37,701 bases of DNA, taken from positions 1 through 37,701 of the forward strand of contig CAZFLD010000041.1 in the NCBI GenBank assembly GCA_964519835.1, in the 5' to 3' direction. The position numbers were made by a program, and so were the translations under genes. The notes below the pieces were generated by a model. That model was not told where the DNA came from. It saw only the letters and a program-made list of their open reading frames with translations, and did not search any database. This stretch comes from CAZFLD01 sp964519835. GTDB taxonomy: Bacteria; Spirochaetota; Spirochaetia; DSM-27196; CAZFLD01. Of the stretch, positions 34,121 through 37,701 are shown piece after piece; position 1 is the stretch's first letter; the number at the start of each line of letters is the position of its first letter.

Positions 34121-36328
34121 ATGCTACGTAAGACGAGTATTATCGTGCTACTTGCCGTCGTGGTCACCGCAGCAGGCACCGGCCAAGAGGTAAACGTTGA
34201 TCCCGATCGGGTCGTACCGAGGGACGCCCTTCTGATGCTGCTTACGGGCGACGTGCAAGCCGTGGAGCAGTTCCTTGAAGAACGTAACCTTGGCGTAGGG
34301 GAAGCGTACTACATGGATTTCGGCGGCATCGGAGCGGCGTTTCCACTCCCGTTTGCGATCGGGTTTCTGGCCTTCTACTCACTCGAATACGATCGCCCCA
34401 TCGACTATGCCGTCATTGCCCGTAGCGAAGCTCGAAGGATCGCTTTGCGGAACCGTCGTGTTGCCGAGTTTCTTCTCGCGGAGGGGGCGGACACCCGCGT
34501 GGAGATTTCCGAGGCGGGTGAACTGACCCCGTTGGACGTCGCGTTTGCGTTGTTTGTTGAAGGGTTTTACCCCGGCGAGAATCCGTACGCCAAGCGAGCG
34601 GCGACTGAGATTCTCTCTCCCATCGTGGACGTGGCCCTGGATCACGGCGCCGTCCTGGCCAAACCCTTCACCTCCGCATTTGGGTTTTCTGTCGCACTTT
34701 TCCTTTCCGCACCGGAATTCCTCGACGAGCTCATGGCGAACGGCCTCGATCCTGCGGCACGCTTGCCCGACCTTTTCCGGGACGGGTCGGAACCAGCGGA
34801 CATCACGACCATCGAGATCTCTCTGCAGGCGCGGTATCGAGGGCGCGGCGTGTTTGCTGAGGCTGAAGATGGGGAATTGGACGAGATTCTCCGGACGGTG
34901 CTCTCTCGGCCCGCCGTCGTCGAACGGTTACTAAACCGTGATCCATACCAGGCAGACTTGTACTCGGGATCGACACCGTCGCCCTTCGGAATCCTTGTGT
35001 CCATCGGCTTTGTCGAACAGGTTCGTATGTTTATCGACGCGGGTCAGCGCCGATCCGGCGTCGAGGATGCGGAAAACGGTTGGGGTGCCGTTCACATTGC
35101 CGTCAACCAGGGCAGCGTCGATATGGCTCGCTTGCTGCTCGAAGCCGTTTTTCGCGCCGGACCGATCGGCGGTCCGGGGGATACCGCGCTTCACGCCGTT
35201 GGCGAGCACCACAGCGAGGAGCTCACATCCCTGCTCATCCAACACGGCGTTGATATCGACCACACCAATGTCGCCGGCGAGACTCCGTATGTGGCCGCCG
35301 TCCGTCACGGACGGGCTCAGGCGGCACAGGCCCTCCGCGAAGCCGGCGCTGCGAGGCTGTCGAGCGACGAGCTATTCGAGACATTGGTTTGGGCAGTCGA
35401 CCAAGGTGGCTCCGGGGAAGCGGTTGCGGCGATTCTGGAAGCGGACGCTACGAGGAGCTTTGGTGCCCGAAGTGTGCTCAATCGGGGAATCGACGGCGAG
35501 GTGACTCTGTTCGGTTGGATTGTCGAGCGCACGAACCCGGGGACACCCGAGCTTCACGTGTTTCTCGATGTCGGAGCCGATCCGTTCGCCCGAGTGGGTT
35601 CCGGTCCGGCGGCCTTGGAGTCGATACTGACGGTGCTCGAACGGTTCGAACCGGGATCGCTGGAGATTGTAGAGCGCATCGTCGTATTATCCGAGGCGCG
35701 GGAGTACCGTGACCGCGATGGAAACGGTCTGGCCCATTTTGTCGCGGCTAAGTTTCCGGAAGCTGTGCCGTTTCTGGTAGGTGCGGGATTCGACCTCGAT
35801 TTGCCGAATTCGGAAGGATTGACCCCGTTGGGATTTGTCGCCGCCGGAGGCGGACGAACGATCGCATGGGACCCAAGATCCGCGATCGACTGTGCAATGG
35901 CGCTGATAGGCCAGGGCGTTGATTTTGACGTCCCGGACAACCACGGCTTTGCCGTTCCAGTGCTTGCGGCGATGAGCGGAGTGCCGGATCTTGCCTGTTT
36001 TTTGCTTGACGAGGTGGGCTACGACGCCCAGGTGGTGCATACCGTGGCAAGCACGGCTGCCTACCTCGAAGAATGGGACCTTCTCGAGTGCATCCTCGAG
36101 CTCGGCATCATCGACACAGAGCTGCCGGCCGAGGTGCACGTCCCAACAGGCCGCGGTAACTACGAGCGAATCGGCGTGCTGTCGACGCGGGAGGCCGTTG
36201 AGCGTCGCGCACCAAGCGAGCTCCCCGCGTCGATCAGGCGTATCGTCTCGCCGGCTCTCACGCCGCCGGCGAGCGCAAGAACGGTTTTACCGCCGGCGCA
36301 TGCCCCACGGGCCGCGCCCCGGCGGTGA
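34121..36328 (+). CDS. Exported ankyrin-repeat protein
   Basis: The protein is 735 residues. It starts at 34121 after AAGGAG with a signal peptide (MLRKTSIIVLLAVVVTAAGT), so it is exported. Ankyrin-like units follow, more diverged at the N-terminal side and clear in the middle and C-terminal parts: GWGAVHIAVNQGSVDMARLL, GDTALHAVGEHHSEELTSLL with IQHGVDIDHTNVAGETPYVA, GNGLAHFVAAKFPEAVPFLV with GAGFDLDLPNSEGLTPLGF, and DNHGFAVPVLAAMSGVPDLA. The last 30 residues are Pro/Ala/Arg-rich. Ankyrin repeats bind proteins; here the site would be the periplasm or surface. Partners are unknown and no neighbour in the same transcript suggests a role. Confidence 0.85.
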   Translation: MLRKTSIIVLLAVVVTAAGTGQEVNVDPDRVVPRDALLMLLTGDVQAVEQFLEERNLGVGEAYYMDFGGIGAAFPLPFAIGFLAFYSLEYDRPIDYAVIARSEARRIALRNRRVAEFLLAEGADTRVEISEAGELTPLDVAFALFVEGFYPGENPYAKRAATEILSPIVDVALDHGAVLAKPFTSAFGFSVALFLSAPEFLDELMANGLDPAARLPDLFRDGSEPADITTIEISLQARYRGRGVFAEAEDGELDEILRTVLSRPAVVERLLNRDPYQADLYSGSTPSPFGILVSIGFVEQVRMFIDAGQRRSGVEDAENGWGAVHIAVNQGSVDMARLLLEAVFRAGPIGGPGDTALHAVGEHHSEELTSLLIQHGVDIDHTNVAGETPYVAAVRHGRAQAAQALREAGAARLSSDELFETLVWAVDQGGSGEAVAAILEADATRSFGARSVLNRGIDGEVTLFGWIVERTNPGTPELHVFLDVGADPFARVGSGPAALESILTVLERFEPGSLEIVERIVVLSEAREYRDRDGNGLAHFVAAKFPEAVPFLVGAGFDLDLPNSEGLTPLGFVAAGGGRTIAWDPRSAIDCAMALIGQGVDFDVPDNHGFAVPVLAAMSGVPDLACFLLDEVGYDAQVVHTVASTAAYLEEWDLLECILELGIIDTELPAEVHVPTGRGNYERIGVLSTREAVERRAPSELPASIRRIVSPALTPPASARTVLPPAHAPRAAPRR

Positions 36329-36441
36329 CCGACGCCGCAAAACAGTCGGCTCAAAGCACCTGCTCCAACGCCGGCTACAGCGTCATCGAGCGCGAGGAGC
36401 GGCCCGAGTTTGCGCGCTACTCCGCCTCCGCGAGCTGATTC
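36325..36441 (+). pseudogene. Short protein-like fragment overlapping the ankyrin stop
   Basis: A GTG at 36325 overlaps the ankyrin stop codon (GTGA) and opens a frame that reads NAGYSVIEREERPEFARYSA before a stop. This resembles the first residues of M16C presequence-protease-like peptidases (Y-x-V-x-x-x-E-x-PEF), after which those proteins continue for hundreds of residues. It may be a truncated remnant; coding for a real 38-residue product is less likely. Confidence 0.25.
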
Positions 36442-37664
36442 TTGCCTTCGCGAAAGCTCTTGAAGTTGATCAACACGTTCAAGACGATACCGACGATTGC
36501 CGACAGGGCGAGACCGCTTAGCGTTAGCTCGCCGATGATAAAGGCCGCGTTTCCGACGCCAAGCACGAGCATGGCCGCCGAGATAATCAACGGACGCGGA
36601 TCGTCCATGTTGACGCGAGCGTCGATCATGTTTCTGATTCCGATCGACGAGATCATTCCGAACAGCAGGATCGAAATACCACCAATGACGGGACCGGGAA
36701 TGGTCGCAATGATGGAATTGAACTTTGGGATAAGCGCCAGAATGATGGCGAACACCGCAGCCACGCGCATAACAAGCGGGTTGTAGTTGCCGGTAAGAGC
36801 AACGGCGCCGGTGTTCTCACTGTAGGTAGTGTTGGCCGGGCCACCGATAAGGGCCGAGAGAGTCGTCGCAAGACCGTCTCCGAGAAGGGTGCGGCTAACT
36901 CCCGGTTCCTTGAGGAAGTCCTTTTTTACAACGTTGCCAATCGCGATGACGTCGCCGAAGTGCTCCACTATCGTAACGATCGAAACGGGTGCAATCAGCG
37001 CAATTGCTGTGCCCGAAAACTTGGGCAGCATAAAGTTGGGCAGGCCGACCCATGCAGCCTCGTTCACGGGCGTGAAGTCCACAATTCCCCAGATAATCGA
37101 CAGGATATAGCCAAATACCAAGGCAAAGAGAACCGGCAGGGCCGACAGGAACTTCCACCCAAACTTCTCAAAGCCGATTTTCACAAAAATCCCGAAGGCA
37201 AAGGTGAGGCCGGCAATCCACCAGTTTCCGCTTGCGTTTTCGATTGCCACCGACGCGAGGAGGAGGCCGATCAGAATGATAATGGGGCCGGTTACGTGGG
37301 CCGGAAGGATCAGTTTCAACCATTTGTAGTTCACAAAGCGGAAGATGATCGACACCACAATATACACTCCGCCTGCGATCACAATACCGCCGGTAGCGTA
37401 TGCAAGGTCACCGTTGGACGCGGCGGCAACTGCAAAGATAGGCGGCATAAAAGAGAAGGAACTGCCGAGGAATACCGGAACCTTGAACTTGGTTAGGATG
37501 TGAAACAAAATCGTTCCGACTCCGGCCGCAAACAACGATACACCGATATCCAATCCCGTGAGGATGGGCACAAGGACCGTTGCGCCGAACATGACAAATG
37601 TGTGCTGCATACCAAGGACTATTGTCTTTGGTGTCAGGCCTTCAAACTCTTTCCCGTCTGACAT
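36417..37664 (-). CDS. NCS2-family uracil/xanthine permease
   Basis: The protein is 415 residues with about 12-14 membrane segments. It starts with the UraA-like LTPKTIVLGMQHTFVMFGATVLVP, has the half-helix region GSSFSFMPPIFAVAA and the NCS2 signature with a substrate-binding Glu in IVEHFGDVIAIGN (the UraA Glu241 region) and the second Glu in GGPANTTYSENTGAVALTGN (UraA Glu290 region). NCS2 carriers import uracil, xanthine or urate with protons. GGGGGAG before the ATG supports the start. It is a single minus-strand gene. With the molybdenum hydroxylase and FdrA/DUF1116 operons nearby, uptake of a purine or related ring compound for breakdown is plausible, but uracil salvage is the simpler alternative. 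Confidence 0.93.
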   Translation of the reverse strand: MSDGKEFEGLTPKTIVLGMQHTFVMFGATVLVPILTGLDIGVSLFAAGVGTILFHILTKFKVPVFLGSSFSFMPPIFAVAAASNGDLAYATGGIVIAGGVYIVVSIIFRFVNYKWLKLILPAHVTGPIIILIGLLLASVAIENASGNWWIAGLTFAFGIFVKIGFEKFGWKFLSALPVLFALVFGYILSIIWGIVDFTPVNEAAWVGLPNFMLPKFSGTAIALIAPVSIVTIVEHFGDVIAIGNVVKKDFLKEPGVSRTLLGDGLATTLSALIGGPANTTYSENTGAVALTGNYNPLVMRVAAVFAIILALIPKFNSIIATIPGPVIGGISILLFGMISSIGIRNMIDARVNMDDPRPLIISAAMLVLGVGNAAFIIGELTLSGLALSAIVGIVLNVLINFKSFREGKNQLAEAE

Positions 37665-37701
37665 AACTCCCCCTCTGATAAAGATGTACCGCCACCCGGC
37701 A

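Overview
The window reads as a free-living, medium-to-high GC bacterium, most likely a spirochaete (Spirochaetaceae-like). The pointers are an LplB/YtcP-type permease pair beside a membrane-bound Cache/AraC regulator, a solute-binding protein whose export signal ends in an Ala-x-Ala-like site before Gly-Gly-Ser instead of a lipobox Cys, and strong AGGAGG-type ribosome sites on most genes. The taxonomic call is inference; no rRNA or tRNA gene is visible.

Layout. (1) 1-2623, all minus strand: an exported small beta-rich protein, a TspO/MBR-like membrane protein, and Hsp20 translationally coupled to a 38-residue membrane protein that is easily missed. Two clean intrinsic terminators lie here. 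(2) 3229-11827, a glycan-use locus: AraC-type regulator and two sugar-ABC permeases (minus), a divergent solute-binding protein (plus), then a sulfatase and an agarase-like TIM-barrel protein transcribed divergently from a 44-bp gap. (3) 11899-16607, plus strand: a three-subunit molybdenum hydroxylase of the xanthine dehydrogenase family followed by a MocA-like cytidylyltransferase. (4) 16.68-21.88 kb, a gene graveyard: broken alpha/beta hydrolase, IS66, IS21 (istA/istB), SDR, ClpP-like serine protease and TtcA-like genes, with one intact VapBC toxin-antitoxin pair. (5) 29061-21883, minus strand: FdrA, DUF1116, a cyclase-family metal hydrolase, a CaiB/BaiF CoA-transferase, an amidase and a THEP1-like NTPase. 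(6) 29.1-34 kb: remnant PEBP gene, a histidine kinase and an HD-GYP response regulator, a GH130 remnant and a LacI regulator. (7) 34121-37664: an exported ankyrin protein and an NCS2 uracil/xanthine-type permease.

How the genes may work together. Regions 3 and 5 plus the NCS2 permease have the parts for uptake and breakdown of a nitrogen heterocycle or ureide: hydroxylation by the Mo enzyme, ring opening by the cyclase-family hydrolase, amide hydrolysis, and a carbamoyl-transfer step by FdrA/DUF1116 (relatives of E. coli AllF/AllG of oxamate transcarbamylase). The third E. coli subunit (AllH, DUF2877) and a carbamate kinase are absent here, and a CoA-transferase is present, so this looks like a variant pathway. 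The two operons converge on the graveyard, both first genes lack a ribosome site, and both have a TTGACA promoter placed so that transcription would begin at the start codon. Four of their enzymes carry Gly/Ala/Pro/Asp-rich inserts. All operon and pathway roles are inference from sequence.
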